Below the pieces are notes generated by a model, which ran no database searches, was not told the DNA's origin, and saw only the letters and a program-made list of their open reading frames with translations. Both the position numbers and the translations under genes were made by a program. Shown one piece after another: positions 35,888-44,555 of a stretch of DNA of 64,000 bases. Source of the DNA: Isosphaeraceae bacterium EP7 (lineage in GTDB: Bacteria; Planctomycetota; Planctomycetia; Isosphaerales; Isosphaeraceae); NCBI GenBank assembly GCA_038400315.1, contig CP151667.1, positions 6,459,174 through 6,523,173 of the forward strand. The letters run 5' to 3'. Position 1 is the stretch's first letter, and every line of letters starts with the position of its first letter.

Positions 35888-36101
35888 CCGACCCGTCGAC
35901 TCCTGCCCGCTCCCCACGCCCGGGCCCCGCCGGGGGGAGCCCACGCCCCCGGACCCGGCTTGACCGGGGCGGGTGCGTCCCTAGACTGGAAGCCGTCTCG
36001 CGCGATCCGCCGCCTGTGGCTCGTCCGACCGATCTCCCGACCGAACCGGCACCTTTTTCCGGCCGGGCGCCCGAACTCTCCGCCGCCGCGGGACGTACCC
36101 A

Positions 36102-36749
36102 ATGACGAAGGCTCTGGAATCGGACGCGACCCTCGACCTCGCCTCCACAACGGACGAGGCCCTGATCGGCCGCTACCGCGACGAGGGCCGGACGCAGGAC
36201 TTCAACGAGCTCGTCCGACGCTACGAGCGCGAGCTGTACCGCTACCTGGCCCGTTACCTCGGCGACCCCGCGCTCGCGGAGGACGTGTTCCAGAACACGT
36301 TCCTCCAGATCCACCTCAAGCGGGCGCTCTACGAGGACGGCCGACCATTCCGACCCTGGCTCTACTCGATCGCCACCCACCAGGCCGTTGACACGCTGAG
36401 AAAAGTCGGGCGGCACCCCACCGTCAGCCTCGATCAGCGCACCAGCGGCGGCGACGACTCGAACTCGGGGACCTTGGTCGACCTGCTCGTGAAAGACGAG
36501 CCCGGCCCCCTGGCCGCGCTCCAGGGCCAGGAACGCGAACAGTGGGTTCGAGACGCCGTCGCCAAGCTCCCCGAAGTCCTCCGCCAGACGCTCACCCTCG
36601 CCTATCACCAAGATCTCAAGTACCGCGAGATCGCCGAAATTCTCAAAGTCCCGGTCGGCACAGTCAAGTCTAGGTTGCACGCCGCGATGGCCAAGTTGCA
36701 GGACATGGCCCGCGCCGCCGACCGTGACGCAGACGGATCGATGCCATGA
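36102..36749 (+). CDS. ECF-type RNA polymerase sigma factor
   Basis: A 215-residue sigma-70 family factor with region 2 (FNELVRRYERELYRYLARYLG, then AEDVFQNTFLQIHLKR and FRPWLYSIATHQAVDTLRK) and region 4 (LPEVLRQTLTLAYHQDLKYREIAEIL, then VPVGTVKSRLHAAMAKL), each partial. Both helices needed for -10 and -35 recognition are present. The stop overlaps the next start in ATGA (36746-36749), so the sigma factor and the membrane protein that follows are translationally coupled, as expected for a sigma/anti-sigma pair. The target regulon is unknown. Confidence 0.93.
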   Translation: MTKALESDATLDLASTTDEALIGRYRDEGRTQDFNELVRRYERELYRYLARYLGDPALAEDVFQNTFLQIHLKRALYEDGRPFRPWLYSIATHQAVDTLRKVGRHPTVSLDQRTSGGDDSNSGTLVDLLVKDEPGPLAALQGQEREQWVRDAVAKLPEVLRQTLTLAYHQDLKYREIAEILKVPVGTVKSRLHAAMAKLQDMARAADRDADGSMP

Positions 36750-37711
36750 ACTCATCTCACAAGCTCGACTATGCTCTCGGCCAGCTCGAAGGCCCCGAGC
36801 TGGCCGCCGCCGAAGCCGCCAGGGAGGCCGACCCCACCCTGGCCGCCGAGCTCGCTCGCCTCGGGCTAGCCCTGAGCCGGCTGGCCGACGACGGCCAGGA
36901 CGACATGCTACCCCCGGAAGGCCTCCGCTTCCGGACCGTCGCCTTCGTCGCCGAGGCCGAGCTGGCCCGGCCCAAACGCCGCCGGTTTCACGATCTGGCC
37001 CCCTCCACCGTCCCCTTCAAGTGGTCCGACGTCGCCGTCGCCGCCGGCATCTTCATCGCCGGCCTGCTGACCCTCATCCCTGCCGTCCAGCAAACTCGCA
37101 CGCGGTCGATGCTCGCCGGATGTGCCTTCAACCTCCATCAGATCGGCACGGCGCTCTCCCAGTACAGTGGCCAGCATCACGCTTTCCCGTTCGTCTCGCC
37201 CGAGAACCCCACCGCGCAAACCGGCACCTTCGCCGTGATCCTGCACGATGCCAAGCTCCTGAACAATCTGGACGCCCTCCACTGCCCCAGCAACAGCTCC
37301 GCCCGCCGCACTCCCCTGCCCGACTACAAAACCCTCTGCTCCTGGCGGCACACCGACCCCGAGGGGTTCAGGCAGGCCCTCAGCCTCGACTTCGCTTACC
37401 ATGTGGGCAATCGTCAGCCATCGGGTCGACCTTGCGCCGTCAAAGGGCAGCTCATCTCGAGCATCCCCATCCTGGCCGATCAGCCCCCCAATGACGGCGT
37501 CGCCAGAGTCATGGATGGGAACAGCCCCAACCACAATGGCCGGGGGCAGAACATCCTCTTCAGCGACGGCCACGTCCGCTATCGCCGGACCCGCTGGATC
37601 AGCGGTCACGACACCGACGTCTACCTGAACTCCGACGGGAAGGTTGCTCCCGGCACTGATCTGGATGACTCGGTGCTCGCCCCCAGCATCTTCCCCTTCG
37701 GCGGCCGTTGA
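36746..37711 (+). CDS. Putative anti-sigma factor fused to a pseudopilin-like (DUF1559-type) domain
   Basis: A 321-residue protein coupled to the sigma factor by an ATGA overlap. The N-terminal 80 residues (LDYALGQLEGPELAAAEAA) resemble the cytoplasmic helical part of anti-sigma factors. One membrane helix spans about 95-113 (VAVAAGIFIAGLLTLIPAV). Directly after it comes a DUF1559-like block, RTRSMLAGCAFNLHQIGTAL, and the C-terminus has HNGRGQNILFSDGHVRY, like the H-x-DG tail of planctomycete pseudopilin-like proteins but with one extra residue between H and DG. I infer an envelope-sensing anti-sigma factor whose outer domain is borrowed from pseudopilins. The usual zinc-binding H-x-x-x-C-x-x-C motif is absent. 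Confidence 0.8.
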   Translation: MNSSHKLDYALGQLEGPELAAAEAAREADPTLAAELARLGLALSRLADDGQDDMLPPEGLRFRTVAFVAEAELARPKRRRFHDLAPSTVPFKWSDVAVAAGIFIAGLLTLIPAVQQTRTRSMLAGCAFNLHQIGTALSQYSGQHHAFPFVSPENPTAQTGTFAVILHDAKLLNNLDALHCPSNSSARRTPLPDYKTLCSWRHTDPEGFRQALSLDFAYHVGNRQPSGRPCAVKGQLISSIPILADQPPNDGVARVMDGNSPNHNGRGQNILFSDGHVRYRRTRWISGHDTDVYLNSDGKVAPGTDLDDSVLAPSIFPFGGR

Positions 37712-37735
37712 GCCCCATCAGGCGACATCCAACAC

Positions 37736-37777
37736 AGACGGCCAGATCCGGGGCAGACTCCCCGGATCTGGCCGTCT
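37736..37777. terminator. Perfect 18-bp bidirectional terminator hairpin
   Basis: 37736-37753 is the exact reverse complement of 37760-37777 with a 6-base loop (CAGACT). It lies between the stop of the anti-sigma gene and the stop of the convergent Nudix gene and can serve both. Confidence 0.75.
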
Positions 37778-37795
37778 TGAGTCACGGCTCCGGCT

Positions 37796-38347
37796 TCAAG
37801 CCCGGGCGGCCTTCCGCCTGGCGTCGCAAATCAGCAATGCCAGCATCGTCTTGGCGTCATCGATCCGACCGTCGGCGACCATGGCCATTGCCTCGTCCCA
37901 GGTGACCACGATCGGCTCGATCCGCTCGTCGGGCTGATGCTCGGTCGGCCCGGGGCTCAGCTCGGTGCAGAGGAAGATGTGCATCCGCTCGGTCATCAGG
38001 GCCGGGGAGACCCACCAGGTCGACACCGGCTCGATCCGGCCCGCGCGATAGCCCGTTTCCTCGATCAGCTCACGCGCCGCGGTCGACTCGGGCGTCTCGC
38101 CGGGGTCGAGCGTCCCGGCGGGAATCTCCAGGATCGACCGCGCCGGGGGATAGCGGAAGTTGCGCACCAGGCAGACGCGGTCGGCGTCGACCATGGCCAC
38201 CAGCCCCACCGCCCCTGGGTGGATGATCACCTCGCGATCGGCGGTTTTGCCGTCGCTCAGGCGGATCGACTGCAAGGCCAGGTCGACCTTGCGCCCCTTG
38301 TAGATCACCCGCCGACCTTCCGGCCCGTCCGTCGTCGCTTCGTCCAC
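37796..38347 (-). CDS. Nudix hydrolase, ADP-ribose pyrophosphatase type
   Basis: A 183-residue Nudix enzyme. The Nudix box is complete: G-x5-E-x7-R-E-U-x-E-E-x-G-U within GTLDPGETPESTAAREL followed by IEETGY. Upstream are VYKGR-like (VIYKGRKVDLAL) and VCLVRNFRYPPARSILEIPAG, which place it in the ADP-ribose pyrophosphatase branch. It likely hydrolyses ADP-ribose or related nucleoside-diphosphate sugars in the cytoplasm. The C-terminal helix is typical. The next gene upstream on this strand starts beyond a 58-base gap. Confidence 0.92.
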   Translation of the reverse strand: MDEATTDGPEGRRVIYKGRKVDLALQSIRLSDGKTADREVIIHPGAVGLVAMVDADRVCLVRNFRYPPARSILEIPAGTLDPGETPESTAARELIEETGYRAGRIEPVSTWWVSPALMTERMHIFLCTELSPGPTEHQPDERIEPIVVTWDEAMAMVADGRIDDAKTMLALLICDARRKAARA

Positions 38348-38405
38348 GAGATCCCACTCCCCGCCCTAGCCCCACTCATGCCATTCGGCCTGAGCACATC
38401 CCGCC

Positions 38406-39509
38406 CTAGCGGCTCACGACCAGCGTCAGGGACAGCCCGCCCACCACCATGCGAATCGGGGCGCCAGGGCCGACGGCGGGGTCGACCACGGGCACATAAG
38501 TGATGAACTGTCCGTCGGACGAAAACGCGGCTGGTGTCGGGTGGACACGTCGGGCGATGATCCGCTCAGACCCCTCGACCAGGCTCAGCGCCCCATCCAC
38601 GCCGCTCGCGGCAAGCTCGGCCAGTTCCAGGTGCCAGTGGGTCTCCCCATCTCGCCTCGCCAGGAATGCAACCTGGATGCCGCCGCCGAGCGAGCGCCCG
38701 ATGGTGGGGAACCGCCGCTCGCAGCCGGCCCCCTGAATTGAACGATCCAGGGGCTCGCATTCTAGGATTGATCCGTCCTCGGGATCGAGCCGCAGCCAGG
38801 CCATTTGATAGGGCGGAGTCCCCATCCCCCCGTCTGCCTTGCCCGGCAGCCGGGTGGTCACCAGCAGGCGGCCGCCCAGACGGGGGTCGGTCGGCCAGCA
38901 GACGTCGCGGATCTGGCCGATGGATCTCGGGGTCAGTCCCCCCCGCATTTCCAGCCGGCGGACGGCCATCCCCGACCGGGTCCCCCTGCGATACTCATAG
39001 AGCCGGCCGTCGAAGGCCGAGAAGACGATCCGCTCGGAGCCGTCCGGCGACCAGCACGGGTCGCTCGTCGGGATCACATCGAGCGAGACCCGGTCGATCT
39101 CCCGACCATCGGGCACCCCGAAGACCACAAGCCGATGCGTGCTCGATTCCCCCTCGCCGCGGCCCACCGCGGAGAATCCGGCGGCCCGGCGGGAACCCGT
39201 CCCGTCCGACGGCGGGGCCAGGCCGATCGGTCCGAAGCCCCCCTGCATCGGCAAGGCGAGACGCACCGACTCGCCGGTCTCCGGGTCGAAGAAGTTGTTC
39301 GCCTGATCCCGGCAGAACGCCGCGGCGTCCTGAATATGAACCGCGCGGACCACACCGTGAGGCTCACGCGCCCGGCCGACCAGCGGATCGACATAGCGGC
39401 CCAGAAGGATCGCCGCCACGGTGATCGCCAGGGCAAGGCCGATGACAACCCGCCCTACCATCCTGATCACGGCACCGACCCCCTTCATGGACCCGGCTGA
39501 AATCCTCAT
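38406..39509 (-). CDS. Membrane-anchored TolB-like beta-propeller protein
   Basis: A 367-residue protein with an N-terminal membrane segment (VGRVVIGLALAITVAAILLG, about 14-35) followed by a periplasmic-type body with PD40/TolB-like repeats. Examples are DPCWSPDGSERIVFSAFDG and AAFSSDGQFITYVPVVDP, plus a segment GQIRDVCWPTDPRLGGRLLV. Such propellers usually bind peptides or sugars; no catalytic residues are evident. The start at 39509 is chosen because GAGGG stands 9 bases before it; the frame is open another 37 codons. It may be co-transcribed with the Nudix gene downstream. Confidence 0.75.
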   Translation of the reverse strand: MRISAGSMKGVGAVIRMVGRVVIGLALAITVAAILLGRYVDPLVGRAREPHGVVRAVHIQDAAAFCRDQANNFFDPETGESVRLALPMQGGFGPIGLAPPSDGTGSRRAAGFSAVGRGEGESSTHRLVVFGVPDGREIDRVSLDVIPTSDPCWSPDGSERIVFSAFDGRLYEYRRGTRSGMAVRRLEMRGGLTPRSIGQIRDVCWPTDPRLGGRLLVTTRLPGKADGGMGTPPYQMAWLRLDPEDGSILECEPLDRSIQGAGCERRFPTIGRSLGGGIQVAFLARRDGETHWHLELAELAASGVDGALSLVEGSERIIARRVHPTPAAFSSDGQFITYVPVVDPAVGPGAPIRMVVGGLSLTLVVSR

Positions 39510-39718
39510 CGATCGATCCCTCGTACATTCGGGGCCCCCCCGCGCCGTTGCAGGACGGTGCCGACGGCCCGACGGGGTATTCCGGCGACGGGCCCCGATA
39601 TTGAGTCGAGACTCAGACAAAATGTCGCCAGGCTTAGGGACAATTTCGCCACAATCAAGGGCTGATGGACGGATTTAATCGGGAATCCTCGCATTCACGC
39701 CTGCTTAGGCAGAAGACT

Positions 39719-40759
39719 TCAGCGAATCCTGGGCAGCACGTCCGCCTCGATCGCGGTCGAGTCGGCCGTTGCCGGCAAGCCCCCGATCAGCTCCCAACGC
39801 TCGACGTGCTCGACGAAGTGACCTGGGGCCAGGGTCACCACGGGACCCAGGCTCTCGAGTTCCGCCATATCGGCGTTGCTGAACGTTTCATAGTTCACCC
39901 CGCCATCGGGGTAGCGTGCGTTTGCGTCGTAAGGGAACCGCTTGATGAAAAGGGTCCCCTTGTTGAGGTAGGCGACGGCGCCGGCCGTGTTGGCCAGCCC
40001 CAGCTTGGTCGGGCCCGCGGCGGCGGGGTCCTGCCTCAGCAGGATCGCGTCCGAGCCGAACGTCCAGCGAGGGTCCTTGAAGTCGAAGAAGGGCCAGACC
40101 GCGAGGACCTGGCTGGGTGCGAAATCGGCCGCCGACCTGGCGTTCTCGGGGCCTCCGGGATGAGGCCGCTTGGGAGGCAGAGGAATGACCTCCACGCCGC
40201 CGGGGGCCATCACCGTCAGGGCCCAGGGGGCCAGTTCGGTCGGGGTGTCGCCCAGATTGTGGATCCGGTGGGTGATGGTCACCTTCGAGCCCGACGGGGC
40301 CAGCGCCACGTCGAATTCACGCCTGAGCCCGAACGGGCCGTCGGGCGCGGGCGTGAAGCGGATGACGCCAGGGGAAACTTCCCGATGGGCCACCGGGCCG
40401 TTGTCGGGATAATAGGTCCGCTTGGGATCCTCGGGCCAAGACCAGAGGCGGTGGCCGCCGCGTGCCAGCCAGCCGGCCTCGCCCGACTTGCCCAGGTGCC
40501 CTTCAAATTCCTTGAACACGTTGACCCCGTCGGCCAGGCGGTAGCTCAGGATCCGCGGGCCCACCTCCAGGGTCACGATCAGCTCGGCATCACCGTTGGC
40601 GATCCGGAGGTTGTCCTTCCAGCCGCGATAGGCAATCGTCTCGGCCACGGCTCGTCCTTTCTGGGGCCGACCTTGCGCCCATACGGGCGCGGGCCATGCC
40701 GCCAAGGTCGCCACCACGGTGACGGCCCACCAGCGGAACCTCGTTACACGCACCGTCAT
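39719..40759 (-). CDS. Secreted DUF4380-like protein
   Basis: A 346-residue exported protein. The signal peptide runs through RFRWWAVTVVATLAAWPAPVWAQ. The mature protein starts with YRGWKDNLRIANGDAELIV and TLEVGPRILSYRLADGVNVF, then GGHRLWSWPEDPKRTYYPDN: this matches the DUF4380 pattern, a beta-sandwich resembling aldose-epimerase-like or glycosidase accessory folds. Function unknown; carbohydrate handling is inferred. The start at 40759 gives the best signal peptide; a GTG at 40798 and an ATG at 40795 lie upstream in frame. It is a single gene between two others on the same strand. Confidence 0.78.
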   Translation of the reverse strand: MTVRVTRFRWWAVTVVATLAAWPAPVWAQGRPQKGRAVAETIAYRGWKDNLRIANGDAELIVTLEVGPRILSYRLADGVNVFKEFEGHLGKSGEAGWLARGGHRLWSWPEDPKRTYYPDNGPVAHREVSPGVIRFTPAPDGPFGLRREFDVALAPSGSKVTITHRIHNLGDTPTELAPWALTVMAPGGVEVIPLPPKRPHPGGPENARSAADFAPSQVLAVWPFFDFKDPRWTFGSDAILLRQDPAAAGPTKLGLANTAGAVAYLNKGTLFIKRFPYDANARYPDGGVNYETFSNADMAELESLGPVVTLAPGHFVEHVERWELIGGLPATADSTAIEADVLPRIR

Positions 40760-40865
40760 TCGCCTCGCGCACCGGGAAAAGGGGCTCGGCCGCATCACTC
40801 GTCTCGGAGCACTGATCGGCCGCCCGTATTAGGAGGCCCACTCTCACATCAGTCAATGGATTTTC

Positions 40866-40890
40866 ACAAAAATTCTGTTCAAACGAACAG
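40866..40890 (-). terminator. Intrinsic terminator of the release-factor-like gene
   Basis: CTGTTC (40875-40880) pairs with GAACAG (40885-40890) around an AAAC loop. On the minus strand this hairpin begins just after the stop codon and is followed by AATTTTTGTG, a U-tract. Confidence 0.7.
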
Positions 40891-40891
40891 T

Positions 40892-41413
40892 TCATCGCAG
40901 GGGCTTCAGCCCGATCGACCGGCGATGCTCGTTGACCAGGCCCAACGCCCTCGGCTCGACCTGGAGGAACCGGGTCAGTTGCGTTGACGAGCACCCCAGC
41001 GCCGATGCCGCCGCCGGAACGTCCATCCCGCACACCGCCAGGGCATCGAGTGCCTCGGCAAGCAAGGCCGGGACATCGTCATGCTCGGGATTGACCGAGA
41101 TCCGCCCCCCCTTGCACCGAGAGGTCCAGAGTAGGCTCGGCAGGATCTCCCCATCCTTCTGGGGTGAACGGAGTTCTAGCGCCAGGAGCATGCGCAATCG
41201 GAAGAGCGCCGCACGCCTGTTCTCCCCCTGGGTCCGGCATTCGGCCGCCTCGGCCCGCAGCCCCGTGGGGAGGTGCTCCAGCACCGCGGCCGTCTCCACC
41301 TTGTTGCGGTTCTGCCCGCCGGGTCCCGAACGCCTGGTGAAGGTCACCCGGCACTGCTCGAGCAGCTTCTTGGGGTCGATCCGGCTGGGATGAATCTCGG
41401 CTGAGTCGCTCAC
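40892..41413 (-). CDS. GGQ-domain release factor-like protein with C-terminal helical extension
   Basis: A 173-residue protein with a class I release factor catalytic domain but no stop-codon-reading domains. The peptidyl-hydrolysis motif is SGPGGQNRNKVETAA with GGQ at 32-34. This resembles ArfB/RF-H-type rescue factors. ArfB ends in a basic ribosome-tunnel tail; instead this protein ends in a helical segment VPAAASALGCSSTQLTRFL, helix-turn-helix-like, and a basic KPLR end. The GTG at 41413 overlaps the TGA of the upstream glycosyltransferase in GTGA, with AGGAGG 4 bases before it; an ATG at 41437 is the alternative. A role in freeing stalled ribosomes is inferred. Confidence 0.82.
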   Translation of the reverse strand: MSDSAEIHPSRIDPKKLLEQCRVTFTRRSGPGGQNRNKVETAAVLEHLPTGLRAEAAECRTQGENRRAALFRLRMLLALELRSPQKDGEILPSLLWTSRCKGGRISVNPEHDDVPALLAEALDALAVCGMDVPAAASALGCSSTQLTRFLQVEPRALGLVNEHRRSIGLKPLR

Positions 41414-42618
41414 GGGGCCTCCTCGGCGATCGGCCATTCCAGGCCGAGGACCCTTGCCCAGAGCCGCTCATAGGCGGGTGCAACTCGCTCAATTCCGAAC
41501 TCGGCCTCGACCCGCGCCCTGCCCGCAAGTCCATACTGCGCCAGCCGATCGAGGTCGGACGCCGCGTCGCCCAGGGCAGCCGCGAGTGAACCGGCGGCTG
41601 CTGGAGGCACGAGCCATCCGGTTTCTCCGGGTCGAACCAGGTCTTCGGTCCCCTCGACCGACGTGGCGACCACCGCCCGACGCGCGGCCATGGCCTCGAG
41701 AACGACGTTGGGCATCCCTTCCCAGAGAGAAGGGAGCACCAGCAAGTTCGCCGCTTTCATCAATCCAGGGACGTCCTCGCGGCGCCCGAGTAACCCGACT
41801 CGCCCCCTGAGGCTCGACAAGCGGGCCTCGATCGCGGGCCGCTCGGGCCCCTCGCCGACCAGCAGCAACCACCAATTGGGATCGCTCTTCACCATGACCT
41901 CGGCCGCATCGAGCAGCGTCATCAGCCCCTTCTGGGTGTCAAGCCGGCCCACATAAAGCGCCAGAACGGCGGACTCGGGCACGCCCAAACTGACCCGTTC
42001 GACAGGACTTGCGACATCGATCGGGCCGACTTCGATGCCGTTGGGGATCACGACCAGGCGTTCCGGGTCCAATCGCCCCTGCCGCACGCTGAAGGCCCTG
42101 ACCCCCTCCGAGACGCAGACCGAGCCCAGGGCGAGGGGCATCGTCAGGCGGTCGATCTTCAGGTGACTGTTGGCCCGCCGCTCAGCCACCCGCAGGCCGC
42201 CAATCACCCAGGGTCGGCCCGCCAGCGGCGCCGCCAGGCGGGCCGCCACGTTCGCGTGGAACAGGAAGCTTTGCACCACTTTCGGCCGGATCCGTCGCAA
42301 CGCACGCGTTAGGGTCAGGACAGCAGCCGGCGGATTCCCGGCGGAAATGCCCAGGCAGACGGTGGGGATGCCCGCCCGACGCAAGGGCTCGGCCAGCGCG
42401 GCTTCCGGGCCCAGGCAGACGACGCTCGGCTCCCAGCGCCTGCGGTCGAGCCGCGTCGCCAGGGCGACCAGGGCTCGCTCGGCGCCGCCGACATCCAGGT
42501 CGGTGATCACCAGAGCGAGGCGCACAGGACCGGCCGACCAGGGGCGGCTCGGGGCGGTCGCGAGGCGGCGGGAGAGCGAGATCACGGGGCTTTCGGCTAC
42601 AATCCGAGGGAGAATCAT
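41410..42618 (-). CDS. Glycosyltransferase family 4 protein
   Basis: A 402-residue GT-B glycosyltransferase. The N-terminal domain has VRLALVITDLDVGGAERALV with the GGAE motif; the C-terminal nucleotide-sugar domain has VVIPNGIEVGPID, LALYVGRLDTQKGLMTLLDA, WWLLLVGEGPERPAIEARL and the E-x7-E motif region SLWEGMPNVVLEAMAARRAVV, partial. It likely transfers a sugar onto a lipid or glycan acceptor at the cytoplasmic face. No neighbouring polysaccharide genes are present to indicate the acceptor. The start at 42618 lies 58 bases from the divergent queA start; the frame is open upstream but overlaps queA. It is coupled by GTGA to the release-factor-like gene. Confidence 0.9.
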   Translation of the reverse strand: MILPRIVAESPVISLSRRLATAPSRPWSAGPVRLALVITDLDVGGAERALVALATRLDRRRWEPSVVCLGPEAALAEPLRRAGIPTVCLGISAGNPPAAVLTLTRALRRIRPKVVQSFLFHANVAARLAAPLAGRPWVIGGLRVAERRANSHLKIDRLTMPLALGSVCVSEGVRAFSVRQGRLDPERLVVIPNGIEVGPIDVASPVERVSLGVPESAVLALYVGRLDTQKGLMTLLDAAEVMVKSDPNWWLLLVGEGPERPAIEARLSSLRGRVGLLGRREDVPGLMKAANLLVLPSLWEGMPNVVLEAMAARRAVVATSVEGTEDLVRPGETGWLVPPAAAGSLAAALGDAASDLDRLAQYGLAGRARVEAEFGIERVAPAYERLWARVLGLEWPIAEEAP

Positions 42619-42676
42619 CGTTGGCGGTCGACGCGACGCCACCATCCTGACAGGCCCCGCGCCGCGGAGTAAGACG

Positions 42677-43714
42677 TTGCTGACGGCCGACTTCGATTTC
42701 GACCTCCCGGGCGATCTCATCGCCCAGCAGCCGGCCGAGCCACGCGACCAGTCCAGGCTCATGGTCCTGCGCCGCGGCAATCGGTCAATCGAGCACCGGA
42801 TCTTCGCCGACCTGCCCGACCTGCTCAATCCCGGCGACGTCCTCGTCCGCAACGTCTCGAAGGTCGTGCCGGCCCGCCTCATCGGCCGCAGGGTCGCGAC
42901 CGGCGGTGCCTGGGAAGGTCTCTTCCTCCGAGCCCTGGCCGACAACACCTGGGAAATTCTGGCCACGACCCGTGGAAGGCCCCAACCCGGCGAGATCGTC
43001 GAGGTCGGCCAGGGCCTGCAACTGACACTTGTCGAGCGCCACGAGGCCGGCCGCTGGATCGTCTGCCCACATGCGGAAGCCGGGTTGGATCTCGAAGGGC
43101 TGCTCGAACGGCACGGGCAAATCCCCCTGCCGCCCTATATTCGCAAAGGCCTCGAAGGCCCCGGCGATCGGGTGAACTACCAGACCGTCTACGCACGAGA
43201 TCCGGGCTCGGTGGCCGCCCCCACGGCCGGCCTCCACTTCACCCCCCTCGTCTTCGACCGACTCGACGCCCGAGACATTGCCCGGGTCGATGCAACCTTG
43301 CACGTCGGGATCGGGACATTCCGACCCATCCAGACGGAGTCCATCGAAGACCACGCTTTACATGGCGAATGGGCCGAATTGACCGACTCGGCCGTGCAGA
43401 CGCTCCTGGCCAGGCGCGAGGCGGGCGGGCGGATCGTGGCCGTTGGGACGACGTCGGCCCGGACCCTGGAGACGGCGGCAAAACCCACCGGCCGGCTTGC
43501 CCCGTTCCGAGGAGAGACGTCGACGTATCTGATGCCAGGTCACGACTTCCGCGGCCTCGACGCCTTGCTAACCAACTTCCACCTGCCCCGCAGCAGCCTG
43601 CTCGTCCTGGTTTCTGCACTGGCCGGGGTCGAATTCGCCCGCGAGGCCTACGCCGAGGCCGTCCGCCTGCGTTACCGATTCTACAGCTTCGGCGATGCAA
43701 TGCTTATTTTGTAA
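42677..43714 (+). CDS. queA: S-adenosylmethionine:tRNA ribosyltransferase-isomerase
   Basis: QueA adds the cyclopentene ring precursor to 7-aminomethyl-deazaguanine in tRNA during queuosine synthesis. The 345-residue product has the family opening FDFDLPGDLIAQQPAEPRDQSRLMVL, cut here, and VSKVVPARL, the GQIPLPPYIRK block, YARDPGSVAAPTAGLHFT, DATLHVGIGTFRPIQ and TNFHLPRSSLLVLVSALAG. The start is a TTG at 42677 with GGAG 7 bases upstream; no ATG lies near the conserved N-terminus. It is divergent from the glycosyltransferase gene with a very short shared promoter region. No other queuosine gene is in the window. Confidence 0.95.
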   Translation: MLTADFDFDLPGDLIAQQPAEPRDQSRLMVLRRGNRSIEHRIFADLPDLLNPGDVLVRNVSKVVPARLIGRRVATGGAWEGLFLRALADNTWEILATTRGRPQPGEIVEVGQGLQLTLVERHEAGRWIVCPHAEAGLDLEGLLERHGQIPLPPYIRKGLEGPGDRVNYQTVYARDPGSVAAPTAGLHFTPLVFDRLDARDIARVDATLHVGIGTFRPIQTESIEDHALHGEWAELTDSAVQTLLARREAGGRIVAVGTTSARTLETAAKPTGRLAPFRGETSTYLMPGHDFRGLDALLTNFHLPRSSLLVLVSALAGVEFAREAYAEAVRLRYRFYSFGDAMLIL

Positions 43715-43873
43715 GCCGAAAAACACCCCAGGAAGGCGACAAACTTCCCCCAGACCACCAAAGCCGCCTAGGATTCATGATTGCGGGGATGATTTCCGTC
43801 GATTCTCGGTATAGCATGGCGTATCTTCTGTTCGTCATGAAGATCGGATGTTGAAAATCCTGGTGAGGATGCC

Positions 43874-44203
43874 ATGTCGGAATCCGACGCTTCAGTCAGC
43901 CAGCATGACCCCCTGAAGGCCGTGGCCGACGCGATGGAAGCCGCCGTTCAGGCGGCCCAGGACGGCGCGACGAGCGCCCGCGACACCGCGGCCCGATTCC
44001 TCCCCGAAGCAAGCAGCATGCTGGCCCGTGCCGCGTACTCCACCTGCTATGGAATCTCCTACGGGCTCGTCTTCCCGTCGGTGTTCATCGCCCGCTCGAT
44101 CCCCCAGAACAACCCGCTCATCCATGGGCTGGTCGACGGTGCGCACGCCGCCCGTGATATGATCAGCGAGATGAAGGCGAGCAAGTCAGCCGTCGACATC
44201 TGA
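43874..44203 (+). CDS. Small protein, paralogue of the one at 52878
   Basis: A 109-residue protein of unknown function. The first 45 residues are an Ala-rich amphipathic helix (AVADAMEAAVQAAQDGATSA), followed by a moderately hydrophobic segment YSTCYGISYGLVFPSVFIARSIP and a closing helix HGLVDGAHAARDM. The block Y-x-T-x-Y-x-x-S-Y-G-x-V-F-P-x4-A-R-S-I-P-x-x-N-x3-H-G-x-x-D-G-A-x-A-A-R is shared with the protein at 52878, so the two are paralogues that bracket the P-type ATPase block. A membrane-associated role is inferred from the hydrophobic stretch. GAGG stands 5 bases before the ATG. Confidence 0.82.
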   Translation: MSESDASVSQHDPLKAVADAMEAAVQAAQDGATSARDTAARFLPEASSMLARAAYSTCYGISYGLVFPSVFIARSIPQNNPLIHGLVDGAHAARDMISEMKASKSAVDI

Positions 44204-44555
44204 CGTCCCTCGGGGGCTCCCCCCCCAATCGACAACCGACGACGAAGACGTCGCCACGATCACATCGCCCGCATTTCCGGATTCACTCGACGCCATCGGG
44301 CGACCGGGTCGAGGCGGTGTGCGTGTGTGCGCGTCGGCCAATCGGGCGTCGGTCTCGTAGGAGTCGAGCAAGAACTGCCGGCATCCCCCTCCTCCGCCCG
44401 CACATCCAAAACTCCTCCTGATCCGACCGATCGACTCTCGTCCACTTTCCGCACATCCGCCCAGGCCCGATTGGCGGGCCCCATCGAGACGCACGACCCA
44501 GACCCACGGGCGCGCCGCCTATGGCCCGCGGTTCGACCGACATAAGGCAGAATCT
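44204..44555. other. 352-base leader upstream of the P-type ATPase gene
   Basis: No gene is supported here. There is a pyrimidine-rich stretch around 44380-44450 and a short GTGTGCGTGTGTGCG alternation near 44318-44333. No clear promoter boxes or metal-responsive operator could be assigned, but the length suggests a regulated leader. Confidence 0.45.
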
